Shown piece by piece: positions 22,423 to 34,580 of a DNA stretch of 64,000 nt. Under the pieces are notes generated by a model. The model was given only the letters and a program-made list of their open reading frames with translations. It had not been told where the DNA came from and did not search any database. Position 1 is the first letter of the stretch. Every line of letters starts with the position of its first letter. Location of the stretch: positions 82,066,598-82,130,597 of the forward strand of contig OZ023273.1 in the NCBI GenBank assembly GCA_964007475.1, written 5' to 3'. This DNA is from Hybos culiciformis. Taxonomy: Eukaryota > Arthropoda > Insecta > Diptera > Hybotidae. The translations under genes were made by a program, and so were the position numbers.

Positions 22423-23401
22423 TCTAATATGTAAAAGCGAATTGGTGTGTTGCGAATAGGTTCCTAAACCGCTCAGCCGATCGTTTTCAAACTTGCACCA
22501 TGTCTTTGTTTCAGGTCGTGGTCGTTATAGGCGTTATAGTTCGGAGTCGTTATAAAATTTGATTAGCCTTCTACCCAGGGACCTCCCCGGGAGCGGTCTT
22601 CAAAAGTTCGTCCGATTTCATTCAAATTTGGTATGTAAAAAGAGGAACTGATTACACACAAATTTTGTAACAAAAAATTTGTTGATCCAGGAACCTCCCC
22701 TCGGGGCGGACTTTAAAAGTTCGTCAGATTTCATTCAAATTTGGTACATAAAAGAGTAAATGATTACACACGAATTTTGTAACCCACGAATTTTGTAACC
22801 AAAAATTTATTGACCTCCTACCCTAGGAGATGACTTCAAAAGTTTGTCGGATTTAATGCAAATTTGGTACATAAAAATGATTAAACCCACAAATTTCTCT
22901 TTTTAGGTGGCCTCTTCGAATATATATAGAAATCAATTTCTTTATTACGAATAACTACAAAATATTAAAAACTAAACCACTCAACCGACCGTTTCGGAAT
23001 TTACACTGTCCCTTTGTGTCGGGGGTGATTATAGGCTATTTCAAAATTTGAATTGCACCCTACCCAGAAACCTCTCCCGGGAGGGACTGAAAGTTCTTCC
23101 GATTTTATTCAAATTTGGTTAATAAAAAGAGGAAAGGAGAAAAAACACAAATTTTGATTTGGAAACCTGTTTAAGGGAAGGATATCATTCGATTTCATAT
23201 AATTTAAGTGTTGAATAAGTAGAAATGATAAATCTTAATTCCGCTTAGATATTTTCCCAAATGTTTATCAACCTGACAACAAAAATTCCACTTAGAAAAA
23301 TAAATCATTTGGAGTATGTAGCTGGGCACGGGTTGACGGCTATATTATACAAAAGTCACATCATTGAAAACACAGCAACGTGTGTACGGGTACACAGTTA
23401 G
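22423..23401 (+). mobile_element. Helitron-like nonautonomous element
   Basis: Starts TCTAATATGTAAAAGCG, close to the 5' end seen in insect Helitrons, and ends with the hairpin GTGTACGGGTACAC followed by AGTTAG and a T. There is no duplication of the target, and it sits between an A and a T, as rolling-circle elements do. The inside has imperfect repeats of TCCGATTTCATTCAAATTTG with CCTCCCCGGGAG-type palindromes. The 3' tetranucleotide is TTAG rather than CTRR, so it is aged. Confidence 0.65.
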
Positions 23402-24362
23402 TAGGAGATATAATCCTACGCTTCAAAGAATGAAAATACGTTTATTAAAATATAAGTTAACTCTGAAATACGTCTCTGGAAAAGAAATGTTTATAGCTGA
23501 TCTGCTTTCAAGAAATTTTATCTTCACAGAATCAAAACCGGAAATTAAAGACCTTTCTGAAGTAGTTCGCACTATAAACGTAAGCGATATTCAAAAAGAA
23601 AAATTTAAAATTGAGACTAAAAAAGACCCTATTTTAAATAAATTAATGACTGTTCTGCAGTCTGGATGGCATCAAAATAAAAATTGTCTAGAGGAAAATT
23701 TAAAAAATATTTTTGGAAATTTCAAACTGATTTGAGTCTAGACGAGGACTTAATTTTTTTTAAAAACAGAATTTTAGTTCCATAATCCATGAGAAAAAAC
23801 ATACTTGAAAATTCACGAATCACATATGGGAATAGAAAAAACCAAATCACTAGCTAAAAGTACTATATTTTGGCCAGGAATAAATGAAGAAATTGAAAAT
23901 CTGATAGCAAAATGTAATATCTGCCAAAATTTCGTAAGTCGAACTTTAAAGATCCCTTAATTCAACACGACGTCCCTGACGTGCCCTAGTTTAAGCTGGG
24001 TATGGATATCATGGAATTAAGTGGGAAATCTTATTTAATTGTCGTAATTTTGATATTATAGAACTCAGAAACAAAACTGCCAACCACATAATTTTGAAAC
24101 TAAAGATATTATTTGCAACACACGGTATACCAAAGGTCATTATATCAGACAATATGCCCTTTGGTTCGGTTCTTCTTCAAAATTTCTGTGAAAATTACGA
24201 TATTCAAATTATAACTTCAAGTCCCCATTACTCGCAATCAAAAGGCTTATCAGAAACATTTGTCGACATTGCAAAACTCAAAAAATCTCAAGAGAGTAAA
24301 ACAGAAATTTGGTCAATTTTATTAGAATATAGAAACACGCCTATAAAAGGAAGTGACACATC
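23402..24362 (+). pseudogene. Gypsy-2 pol, RNase H end, zinc finger and integrase
   Basis: Reads RMKIRLLKYKLTLKYVSGKE and then ADLLSRNF (end of RNase H), a degraded HHCC finger (HMGIEKTKSLA near 23823, CNICQNF near 23915) and an integrase core: GMDIMELSGKSY, ATHGIPKVIISDNMPF (second Asp), SQSKGLSETF (Glu). Several stops. It is cut at 24362 by hAT-3; the same gene resumes at 26394. Confidence 0.85.
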
Positions 24363-26393
24363 CAGGGCTGGATTTACCCTTAGGCTAAGAAGGCTGCAGC
24401 CTAGGGCCCCGTTGACTTGCGGGCCCCCAAATTCAACTGTTTTATTATTTTGATTTAAAAATTTAAATTTTTACTTTAAAAAGTTGTTTTTGAAAGTAAA
24501 ATATTTTCGAAAGCACAATTCTTTTCATGTTTATTTTAAAAAAAATTGTGTTGGCTTTGAAATTTTATTTAAACGTTTTCAAACAAAACATTGAATTCAA
24601 ATCGTTGCTTCAGCTTATCGATTGAAATCAGCCGAAAGTATTCGTTTAGTTGAAGCGTACCCCGATGATTTAGAAATAGATTGTATACGAATTTTTACAG
24701 TTTTCTTCTACGATAAATACCGAAGATCCTAAAGTTGTGGACTCCATTTGGATAAGTACGTTATGTTGGGAGCATATCCAAACGTTAGAATCGTTTTAGG
24801 AATATATTTTACTATCTCAGCGACCAACTTTGAGGGTGAAAGATCATTTGCAACATTATCACGTGTTAAAAATCATATAAGAAACTGCACTGGACAAGAC
24901 CGAATAAATGCCTTATCGTTAATAATGGCTATAGAATCCAAACTTCTACGCGAAATGGATTTTGATTCCATTGTTGAAGATTTCGCAGAAAAAAATCTGG
25001 AAGAAAATGTTTCTAATCTAAATTATTTTTTTCGATATATGAATTACACTTCATGTTTTTATTTTATATATGAATAAACTTAATATTATTTTCTCTTATA
25101 GGGTCGAATGCCCACTTATTGTTATATACCCCCTTATTGTTAGTACGATGAAAAAAGGTTAATTTGGAAGCTTTTCTTTACCGGGACTTATGTTCTGAAA
25201 CATGGAAGTTTTTCAGTGTTCACATTTTAGTCTGGTGGAAAGTTTTAAAAAAAAAATTCACATGGGTAAAAAACCGGATTATCGGCGGTGTGGTCGAAAT
25301 TTTTTAATTTCTTAATAGATTTGATTAAGAAACAACGAATTAAAATTAAATTATCAATTTTTGGCTGTTACTAAAATTTCAGTTTTTTTGTGATAAAAAG
25401 TAAGTGAAAACATTAAATTTAAAGACTTAATTGTCAGTTTAAAAAGAAAAATTGTATTTCTCGTTTTTTGCATAAAACAATAAGAGGGATCAATTTTTTT
25501 TTTAAATCGCCACTTGTTGTTAGTAAATTTTTTATTTCGGTTATTAGGTTTAATTACTAGACCGAAAACCAAAAAAAAAAGGAAAAAAACGATGTCAATA
25601 CAGCATAGTTTCATTAGAAAGTTCAATTGCAGTCATAAAAAATGGTATGTTGACATTTGGAGCGAGTAGGAATTTTCCTGTTCCATATACTACGCTTCTA
25701 CCTAAAATAAAAGGTAAATGTCCAATATAATATAAAGTATATAGAGGATTTGATTCAATTTTAGGACATGAGTCAGAAAAAATATTAGTAGTATTAGTAG
25801 ATTGGCTATCGAAAATTTTAGAGTGGTAATCGAAATTATTAAGTCAGATGTCGTGTCAAATTTCGAAAGTTTTGAACCACATTCCTTTATCCAATAAACA
25901 ATTAATTTTTTAATTATTAAAATTAGTTTGAATTACACTGTTTGCTTCCTAACTAATGTTACTTTTTTTTTAAATTAAATAAATTTATGGATTTAAAAAA
26001 ATAAAGTCAATTTGTGTAGAATGATTAAAATTACATAAAAAATATGACTAACAATATGTGGCATATTTTCTAACAATAAGTGGGACATACTAACAATAAG
26101 TGGGTAAAATTGGAATATGTTTAAAAAAGTAAAATTTTTACAATTTTTTTGATTGGAAGCGTAAATTCGGGGATCAGAATTTCTTTAAAATAGGTCAAAT
26201 TATATTTTCCCAAGTCAACATTTGTATATAGTTACGTAGCTTCTCTAAAATAGCATTTAAAACAACGTAAATTCCTTAAACTAACAATAAGGGGGCATTC
26301 GACCCTATTAACTATAAAACAGCAGAAAGCAAATTAACCTTTTTGTTAATAAAAATTTAGCCTTGGGCCCCCTCAAGAGTAAATCCGGCTCTG
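24363..26393 (+). mobile_element. hAT-3 element, 2031 bp, 8-bp TSD
   Basis: The left end CAGGGCTGGATTTACCC and right end (reverse complement CAGAGCCGGATTTACTC) agree well. Flanks GACACATC and GACAGATC match at 7 of 8 bases. It lies inside the Gypsy-2 integrase. Only the transposase C-terminus is recognisable. AT-rich interior from 25080 holds repeated CTAACAATAAG(T/G)GGG phrases. Confidence 0.9.
24748..25077 (+). pseudogene. hAT-3 transposase, dimerisation domain
   Basis: Reads AYPNVRIVLGIYFT, then NFEGERSFATLSRVKNHIRN and LREMDFDSIVEDFAEK. This is the C-terminal hAT domain of the zinc-finger-MYM-like transposase type. The frame is intact for about 100 residues, but the upstream transposase (24600-24747) is broken. 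Confidence 0.85.
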
Positions 26394-26857
26394 GACAGAT
26401 CTCCAGCACAATTATTATTTGGAAGAAAAACACGCTCAATTTTACCCGAAAGATTCTCAGAATCGCGACTACAAATGTTTCCTAATGTTAAGCTCGCTTT
26501 AATTAAAAATTCTTAGCGAAATAAAACGTATTATGATCGATCCGCAAAGAAAATAAAAGATTTTGAAGTAGGTTGTCTTGCTTGGCTTCAAGAAGGAAAA
26601 AAATGGGAAAAAAAATTGTCAAGAAACATGAAACTTCACGTTCATATTGATTCAACTTGAGAACGGAAATATTGTAAGAAGAAATGCAAGACTTTTGAGA
26701 CATTTTATCGAGTCGTAAACATTATGAAAAAGTTTCACCCACGTAATAAATGTAATTAAATGAATTTTCATTGTTTTCTTTTAAAATCATCGAATTTATT
26801 ATTGAATTTTTTATTTAAGCAGAAGTTATACGATTTTCCTTTAAAAAAAAAGGAAGA
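26394..26857 (+). pseudogene. Gypsy-2 integrase C-terminus and polypurine tract
   Basis: Continues the integrase after hAT-3: SPAQLLFGRKTRSILPE, then YYDRSAKKIKDFEVGCLAWL. Stops follow. A purine run ending AAAAGGAAGA directly precedes TGTAGTATATT, the start of the LTR. Confidence 0.75.
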
Positions 26858-27303
26858 TGTAGTATATTTAATCTTAAATATATAAAAATGAATTCATAAC
26901 GTCTCCTTTTTAAGAGAAATCTTTATATCATATCTTTATATACTTACGCTTACCATTCGTCCCTTTTTTCAAGGGACAGTCCCTTGTTTGGATGTCTCAT
27001 CCCTTGAATTGAGATATTTTAAAAAGGACGCGATATGTCCCTTATTTTCGCATTAGTTCCCTTAAAGTCCCATATTTCTGCCACACACGTTTAAATTTTT
27101 AATAGCTCTGAAATAACAAATTTTTAGCAGAGCGTGAAAATAATTCTTTTGGACAACAACGACAATTTCTTTAATTTTTATGACACTTGTGTACAATATT
27201 TAAGCCAATTGACAAAAGAATTCGAAAATATACTTGTTGTTGAATGGATTTTATTGAAAAGTGTACCGTGTGTTGAAAGTTGAAAATAGCTTAATTTATA
27301 TAT

Positions 27304-27587
27304 GTGAAAAAATTCCAAAAATTGACGATAATGAGTTACTTGATGAAGTGTCTATTTCTCTCAAATGTGTACTGTTACATTAATAATAGAATCGTTGTTG
27401 ATTATTTGAAAATTGAGACAACACGATCTAGATATTGTAGCGAGTATGCTTCGTTTAAGGTTTTCTGCTCATTCAAAGATTTCAAAGTAATTAATGACGT
27501 AAAATTTTGGCCTAACGATATAATTTGCCATGAGTTCCGCGAAAAAAATAATAACCATTTTCGAAAACCAAAAACAACTCGACACAA
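27304..27587 (+). pseudogene. hAT-4 transposase, N-terminal part (tentative)
   Basis: A 95-residue open stretch beginning at 27304, with alternative frames upstream. One frame has KIPKIDDNELLDEVSI, a phrase of the kind seen in hAT proteins. No zinc ligand or catalytic residue can be placed. The call rests mainly on its position inside hAT-4. Confidence 0.3.
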
Positions 27588-30574
27588 TTGAGGCTTCTAA
27601 ATGTTTTTTATCAAAATGTACATGGTCTTAGGACAAAAACAAATTGTTTGTTCACTTCTACGTGTAATTCTGAATATGATATTTTGATATTGACAGAAAC
27701 TTGGTTAAATGACGATTTTGCTGACTCGGAAATGGTTTCTCCGTCATATAATCTATTCAGACGCGATCGTCATCAGGGTAGTGCTGCAACCACAGTTGGT
27801 GGTGGAGTTGCAGTAGCTGTGAAAGGCTGCTTTGATTCTGAGAGAATTTTGATCCCTGCTGATGATTAAGAAATTTTATGTGTTAAGGTTAAGCTCTCCA
27901 ATTTTTGTTTGTATATTTTAGCTGTATATTTACCACCTAAAACAGGTGATGCTAGAAAAAATTTACACCTTAGCTTGATTAACTACTTGATTTTTTTTAG
28001 TGATATTATTTCTGACTCAGAAAGAGTATTGTTTTTGGGAGATTTCAACTTGTCTGCGACTGCTTGGCTCGTTGATCCTGAATGCGACTGTTTTTATCCT
28101 ACATCTTCATGTTCAGTTAAATCCATCTTAACTGATCATTTGTTGTCACTCAATTTTGAACAAAATTCTTCAGTTAAAAATGTGAATGGTAAACAATTAG
28201 ATCTTGTTTTTTCTATAAATTTGTCTTCTATTTTAATTACTCATTGTGCAGATTCATCGCTGCCGGAGGAAAACCACCATCCTTCTCTTGTTATTAGTCT
28301 AGATATTGGTCATTCTCCGAGTGAACTAATGGTGGTCTTTAATTTTAGTAAAGCCGATTATGTAGGAATGAATAACTCTCTCAGTCTTTTAGATTGGAGT
28401 TTTTTACATTCTCAAAACATTGAACAGGCTACTAAAGAATTCTACTCTATTATTTTCAATTTCTTTATTGAGTACGTACCATTCAAATCTAATCGCATTC
28501 GTAATTTCTCCCCGCCGTGGTATACTGATGAGATCTCTCAGAAACAAGCGTAATATGTTATGGAAAACATATTGTAGTGATAGGAGTGAATATACACTTG
28601 GTCAATATTTGTGTATAAAGGAGGATTTTCGAAGGCTTTCTATTAACTGCCATTCTAACTATTTGCTAAATCTAGAAACTGATCTCAAGTTAGATCCAAA
28701 ACAATTCTGGAACTTTGTTAACTTAAAAAGAGGTTCTTCTTCATATCCAACAACTCTCCATTACAATGATGTCAGTAGTGACAATAATTATATTATTGCT
28801 AATCTCTTCGCTGATTTCTTCAAATCTTCTTTTGAGGCCGTCCCTACTTCGCGTTCGCCTGAAGTTGACTCTGTCAACTCATATTCTTTTCTTTCAAATT
28901 TTAATTCGTATATATCTAAAACTGAAATCTCCAAACATATCCAGAAATTAAAAAAATCAAACACAGTAGGACCGGATGGCATTCCGTTTTCTTGATGGAA
29001 TGTGTGGATAAATTAATTGAACCACTTTATATTCTATTTAATATGTCTATTTCTTTATGTTGCTTCCCTAATATTTGGAAAATATCCTATCATCCTATCC
29101 ACTTCATCCTATCCACTTCATAAAAAATTCAATAAAGCACATATTCCGAATTATAGGCCTATCGCCCGACTATCTTCCTTGCCTAAACTATTTGAGTCAA
29201 TTATTTCTGACAACCTTCAATTTTTCATCAAGCCTATTATTTCTGATAGACAACATCGTTCGTGGGAAGTCAACTACCACTAACCTTTTAGACTTTACGT
29301 CTTTTTGTAATAGTAAATTTCTTTCCGGAAATTATGTCGACAGTATTTTTACAGATTTTTCGAAAGCTTTTGACAAATTATGCCACAAAACCCTAATTTG
29401 TAAATTGAACAAAATGGGCTTTCATTCAGCTTTTGTCGATTGGATATATGATTACTTATCTAATCGTTATTATCAAGTTTCTTTTAATAACTTCTTATCA
29501 GCACCGTTTTTGGTAAATTGTGGTGTTCCACAAGGTAGTCATATTGGTCCTATTTTCTTTATTTTATTTATAAATGATCTTCCAAATATATTAAATTCAT
29601 CTGAAGTTCTTATTTACGCAGATGACGCAAAAATTTTTAAGTCCATAACTAGTTATTCCGATTGCATTGACTTGCAAAATGATATCGAATCATTTTGCAA
29701 TTGGTGTATCTCAAATAATCTTCAATTGAACGTTAATAAGTGTCACTCAATGTCATTCTTTAGAAAGAAGAACATTTTTGATTTTCAATACAGTGTTGGA
29801 TCCTCTTCTTTAACAAGAGAAGTAGAGACCACTGATCTTGGAGTTTTGTTGGATGAAAAGTTGAATTTCATTAAACACATCGATTTTGTTACAAGTAAGT
29901 CACTGCGTGTTCTTGGTTTTATCAAGAGGCAATCTAAACAATTCAATGATCCATATGTTATGAAACTTCCATATTCTTCTTTTGTTCGTCCCACGTTGGA
30001 ATATTCTTGCCAGGTCTGGAATCCATTCTACGCTACTCATATCTCTAGATTGAAATCGGTTCCTTCTTTCGCTTTAAGGCGCCTCAATTGGCAGGATAAT
30101 TTGAATTTACCTCCATACACTCACAGACTTCAACTTCTAAATTTCCCAAGTCTGGAGAATAGAATAGCTTATTTGTCGTTCAGGTTTATCCATAAAGTCA
30201 TCGAAGGAAAAACGACAAGTAGCTGTTTAATGTCTAACTTATTTTTCAATGTGCCCTCAAGAAGTCTTAGAAATTTTGATGTCATTTGTATTCAATTTTC
30301 CAGAACCAATTATGGTCAATATAGCCCACTTAACTCCCTATTCAAGATTTATAACCGATACAAATTCCTGCTTCAGTTATACGTTTTCGAAAGTCCTTCT
30401 TTTAAAAGTAAATTTTATCATACTATTTTAAATAATTCAAACTAAGTGATACATTATTTAATAGTAAATGTTACTGATTTGTATATATTTTTGCATCCCT
30501 TATTAAATTAATTGTATATATATTTAATTTTAATATCATATATTTTTTTTATGCGCTTGTATTAAGCATGGAAA

Positions 30575-30605
<31 letters not shown>

Positions 30606-30606
30606 A
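27588..30606 (+). mobile_element. LINE-1: Jockey-superfamily retrotransposon, ORF2 with frame breaks
   Basis: Endonuclease: NVFYQNVHGLRTK, LILTETWL, LFLGDFNLS, LDLVFS, ENHHPSLVI (APE-type catalytic Asn, Glu, Asp/Asn, Asp, His). Reverse transcriptase: YRPIARLSSLPKLFE, FTDFSKAFD, GVPQGSHIGPI, IYADDAKIF. The C terminus has PPYTHRLQLLNFPSLENR, usual for Jockey-like elements. There is a stop at 27867 and frame changes near 28550, 28993 and 29280; from 29290 the frame is open to 30445. ORF1 is missing, so the copy is probably 5' truncated. The 3' end is a run of AAAT units at 30572-30606. It copies RNA into DNA at a nicked target; this copy is dead. Confidence 0.92.
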
Positions 30607-30609
30607 AGT

Positions 30610-30992
30610 GTCTTGCATCTCAAATTTTGCAACTGAAGAAAAGGTTAAAAAAAATTAATTATAAAATTGTCTTTAAAATTATGGAGTTTTGTTTCTGCTT
30701 ACCAGGCTCAAATGCACTTACAGAGCGAGTGTTCTCAATTATGAACAATTTATGGATATCTGAAAAATCTCAAATGAAAGTAGATACCGTTAGATCATTA
30801 TTAATATGCAAGTGGAATTTTGAAATGAAATGCTTGGACTTTTATAATTTCTTGAAAGTGAAAAAGAAATTCTCAAAAAAATTCACTCTACTCAAAAATA
30901 TTAATTGTATTAACTATATTTTAATTAAATTTTTTTTTATATATTCTAAATCAAAAATTATTTCTTTTCTAGATCTTAGATCCTATCTATAA
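30610..30992 (+). pseudogene. hAT-4 transposase, dimerisation domain
   Basis: Reads CLPGSNALTERVFSIMNNLW, then VDTVRSLLICKWNFEMKC: the hAT C-terminal domain with its Glu-Arg-x-Phe core. It starts just after the LINE tail, showing that the LINE split the hAT gene. Confidence 0.85.
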
Positions 30993-31216
30993 AAAAAATG
31001 AAGATGCAATTTTTTTTTCTCAAGTCATATTGTTCTTTATTTAAGTTTGAATATGAATTTAAATTCAATATCATTATATTTTAGTTTGTATAAGAACTAA
31101 TATACTGTTTTTGTTTAAAATTTGGAAACTGTTTTATTTCTGTCCCTTATTTTTATAATTCAAAAATGGTCACCGTATATATACTACACATAATCTAATT
31201 GGGAATTAATATTATA

Positions 31217-33183
31217 TGGGTAATTTGCATTTCAATTGATAAAAAAGTATCCACCAACTTTTTCGACAACGTATTCATAAAATATTAGTTTAAGTAAAAG
31301 GTTTTTCTATAAAATGTTAAGACGAACCTTTTGTGTGTATAAAACTCAGGATTAATTTTTTTTGTTTTTTTTTACAAAAAAAAATGTCCATGGGCCAAAA
31401 CTGGAAATTATAATTGTAATATTTAAAAAAAATATTCTACAGAAATTATAACAACTATTGTATATTGTGGGCTGAATACTTTTAAATAAAATTACAAGTG
31501 CATTTTTATTATTTATTACGGAATTCATTAATTTTTATTTGTGAAATGCATAGAAAAAAAGTGTCCGTGTAAAAATATTCTTGAATGTTACCCATACATT
31601 TCATGTTTTTTTTTGTTTTATTCAAAAAATCAAATAATAATTATTAAAACGGAAAATGTTGTAAAAAAATTTATAAAAATTAAAAAAATTAAGTTTTTTA
31701 ATTTTTTTGGACCAACAAACTCCTGAATGTTACTGGAAATATTACAAGGATAATTATTGTTTTAATGAGAAATCGAATAAATTGGAAAGTTGATAAGGAT
31801 GTTGGGAATCTGCTGTTGTGCATGACGAAACAGAAATTTTCTTGCAATGTATTATTCGTTTTTTTAATTTAAAACATTGATGCCCTACGAAAATTCCTGA
31901 CTGTTACTTATTATACAATTTTTGTTTCGTTATAAATAGTTCATTTATTTTGTCCATTTTTAGTCTTCAAGAGAGGATATTTAAAAAAGATATAGATAAA
32001 AAGAAAATTAGATATTGCCAGAGATAAAAAATATAAGTAAAATGAGACAAAAAGGTTTTTTTAATGGAAATCAATCAAAACTACCGATGTTTACTATTAC
32101 AATTTTTATTTTTAGGAATGATAGAAGAAAAAAAATCTCTGAAGTATCTGATGAAATGAAAAAATATTATAGTGAAAAAATATTATAAAATATTATGAAA
32201 CAACAATACGAAAGAAAAAAGGCTGCAAAACGACCTGCAAAACAACAACTTGAATATATTGACTAAATTCAAGATAAGCAACTAAATTTTTGAATTATCT
32301 GAAAGAAAATTATCCGGAAGTGAATTGACATCAATTTTTCTCTGAAGGACCGTCTGCACAATACCGACAAAAAAACAATTTTTTCATGTTTTCTATATTT
32401 ATTTAAAAAAGGATTTGAATGTGGTACATGGTCGTTTTTCTAGAAAGTCCATGGAAAAGGTGGTGCAGATGGCGTTGGAGCTGTTTTAAAACGCACTGCA
32501 GATCCTTTTTTAGCTCATGGAAGTGATATTTCGAATGTGAAATTATTATTTTGTCTTTAATAAATTAACGAATAAAAAAAATTGTGTTTTAAGTCTGTTT
32601 TTTTCGAAAAAAAAAAAAAAATTTCCTGAATGTTACTAAAAGTCCTGAATGTTACTTGTATTGTTATCAAAGCATGCGTCAAATACCAATAAAATTTTAC
32701 AAAAATTTATATCACACAATTAAGCCTCCCCATCTAAACTAACTAGTAAAATATCAATTTTAAATATTGGAACCAAAATGACATGATAAAAACAAAAACA
32801 TTATAAAAATCAGAAATTTTTCTATGGTGAAATAGGAAAACAATTTTTTTTACTATTAATATTTAACAATTTTTAAAAATTTATTGGTATTTTTAATCTT
32901 TGTTAGCATTATAAAAAGTTTATGTTTTCCGAAATTTTGTAATATTTTAAAAATTTTAAATAAATTCAAAAAGATTAAGGTAACATTCAGGAAGAAAATT
33001 TAGGTTTTTTATCACAAAAGTCGAAATATACCAAAAAATATTAAACTTGAAGTGGTTGCGTTTTAAGATATATTAAATAGATAAAACAACTCATACAAAC
33101 TACTAATTCGTACATTGAAAGTCGTAAGTTTTTTTTTTTTTAAAGTTTAAAAAACAAAAATCAATTGAAATGCAAATAACCCA
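31217..33183. mobile_element. TIR element of uncertain superfamily, TATA-flanked, 1967 bp
   Basis: The left end TGGGTAATTTGCATTTC and right end (reverse complement TGGGTTATTTGCATTTC) differ at one base and go on through AATTGAT. Flanks are TATA on both sides (TA or TATA duplication). A motif TCCTGAATGTTAC or close variants occurs at 31577, 31731, 31893, 32623 and 32643 in direct sense and at 32980 inverted, as transposase-binding subterminal repeats often do. A short conserved protein phrase lies inside. Confidence 0.7.
31960..32570 (+). pseudogene. remnant of a TE protein (family not named)
   Basis: Broken frames hold FFSEGPSAQYRQKNNFF and, about 35 codons on, HGKGGADGVGAVLKRTAD. I have a general memory of this pair of phrases in uncharacterised invertebrate TE proteins but cannot name the superfamily. 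A splice-like TTTTTAG near 32114 precedes an open piece with RRKKISEVSDEMKKYY. No catalytic set can be assembled. Confidence 0.45.
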
Positions 33184-33251
33184 TATATATATGCATCACA
33201 TATATTGAATTCCAAAATGTTCTATTCCGTTAATTTAATAATGTATATGAA

Positions 33252-34199
33252 CAGTGCCGTAACTAGGCAGGTGCAACAGGTGCACTCGCACAGGGCCCAG
33301 GATCTTTGGGGCCTTGGAAATGGTAAACTAAAAAAAATTAATCGATAATAAAAAATTTTATAAATAAAATAATAATAATAATAATTCACACTTATAGTTG
33401 ATCCGAAAGTGTTTCTAATGTATGAAAATGGCAAATTATGGGTAAACGGATGAGGAAGTAATATGACTTCAGAAAATTTGTTCAAAATGCAGATTTATAA
33501 TGTTTTTGATACTCTATTTCTATTATCTCAATAAAATTGACGTTATGAGCAACTGACAACTATCTGCAACGATTTTTCCTTTCTGTTTGGTTTGTTTTTG
33601 GAATCAACCAGCGTTTTTAATCTAAAAAAGTCGGCTGCAGATTTAGCCATTAAGTATAGTAAAAATTTTAATATGTACAAGTCCGCCTGTAACTTTCAAA
33701 GCTTCAAATTTAAAGCCTCGACGCTTATACGTAATATTAAAACTGCAACTCGACTTGAAATTTTGCAGGCACTTCATGACTTTGGCTTAATTGAGTCTTA
33801 TCCAAACATTAATATTGCTCTGTGAATATTTCTCTCTCTTCCAGTTTCTACTGCATCGTGTTAAAGAAGTTTTAGCAAGCTAAAATTAATCAAGAATTAT
33901 TTAATATCCACTATAGCACAAGAGAGGCTATTCGATCTTTCAATAATATCTATTGAATATAACATTGTAAAAAAATTATGTAGTTATGACGATGTTATAA
34001 ACGAATTCGCGGAAATGAAAGCCAGAAAAGTGCAATTCAAATATAAACATTTGTAAAAAATATAATAATAAATAAATATTTGTTTAGATTTTATTAACTA
34101 TGTTCATTTCTTGTAATTAATTTTCCAAAAAAAAATTAGGATTAGTTTAGGGCCCAAAAATGTAATATTGCACAGGGCACTAGAAAAGTTACGACGCTG
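33252..34199 (+). mobile_element. hAT-5 element, 948 bp, perfect 8-bp TSD TATATGAA
   Basis: TATATGAA at 33244-33251 and 34200-34207. The left end CAGTGCCGTAACTA and right end (reverse complement CAGCGTCGTAACTT) form a hAT-type inverted repeat. The interior keeps the 3' part of a transposase only, so it is an internal-deletion derivative. Confidence 0.92.
33592..34060 (+). pseudogene. hAT-5 transposase, C-terminal part
   Basis: 33592-33825 is open and ends near YPNINIAL; after a stop the same frame continues with LSLPVSTASC, RSFSKLKLIKNYL and NEFAEMKARKVQF. This is the dimerisation region of the MYM-like hAT type; the key Glu in front of RSF has become a stop codon. Upstream domains are missing. 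Confidence 0.8.
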
Positions 34200-34297
34200 T
34201 ATATGAATATGAAATCAATTGTATATTAATTTAAGAATAAAAACTTAACATGAAATAAAATATAGTTCAGTTGTCAATCAGAACGCAGATGTTTCAT

Positions 34298-34580
34298 TTA
34301 GAGAATAATACAATTATCATTTTTGATTTTTGAAGAATCATTATTATCATCATTGTTATTGTTATTATCATTATCATTATTATTATAATTATCATTATTA
34401 TTAATTTTACTATTATAAATTTTCTGTGACTCAAAACTAGATAAACTAGAAGAATTTTCATTAAATTCAATACATTCATCGAACAAATCTGGAGAATTGT
34501 GTTGAACACTATTTTGGGCATCTTTAGAATCAAAACTAGAATCAATATTAGTTTGAACTTTTGGAATAGATATGCCGTAA
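34298..34580 (-). other. low-complexity open frame, Asn/Asp-rich
   Basis: A minus-strand frame runs from about 34580 to 34298. It starts with ordinary composition (SSFDSKDAQNSVQHNSPDLF, then ECIEFNENSSS) and ends in an Asn/Asp tract coded by a degenerate microsatellite. It could be the last exon of an unknown protein: a TTTTCAG lies just upstream on the minus strand, but the phase after it meets a stop. I do not recognise it. Confidence 0.25.

Larger units (their letters stand above)
26945..31177 (+). mobile_element. hAT-4 element with 8-bp TSD TATATACT, holding LINE-1
   Basis: TATATACT flanks both ends (26937-26944, 31178-31185). The left end TACGCTTACCATT and right end (reverse complement TACGGTGACCATT) match at 11 of 13 bases. 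Repeated GTCCCTT phrases follow the left end and one lies near the right. A transposase tail is at 30610-30992, and a weaker N-terminal part at about 27304-27587. The Jockey-type LINE lies between them. Confidence 0.8.
26858..34290 (+). repeat. Gypsy-2 3' LTR, split by three nested insertions
   Basis: LTR sequence starts TGTAGTATATT at 26858. It is interrupted by hAT-4 (26945-31177), a TATA-flanked TIR element (31217-33183) and hAT-5 (33252-34199). The stretches between (31178-31216, 33184-33251, 34200-34290) would be LTR. The start is well supported by the purine tract; the far end, near 34290, is a guess. Confidence 0.45.

Noticed and set aside
28766..29994. Antisense and offset frames within LINE-1
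   Set aside because: Shadows of the reverse transcriptase frame without any motif of their own.
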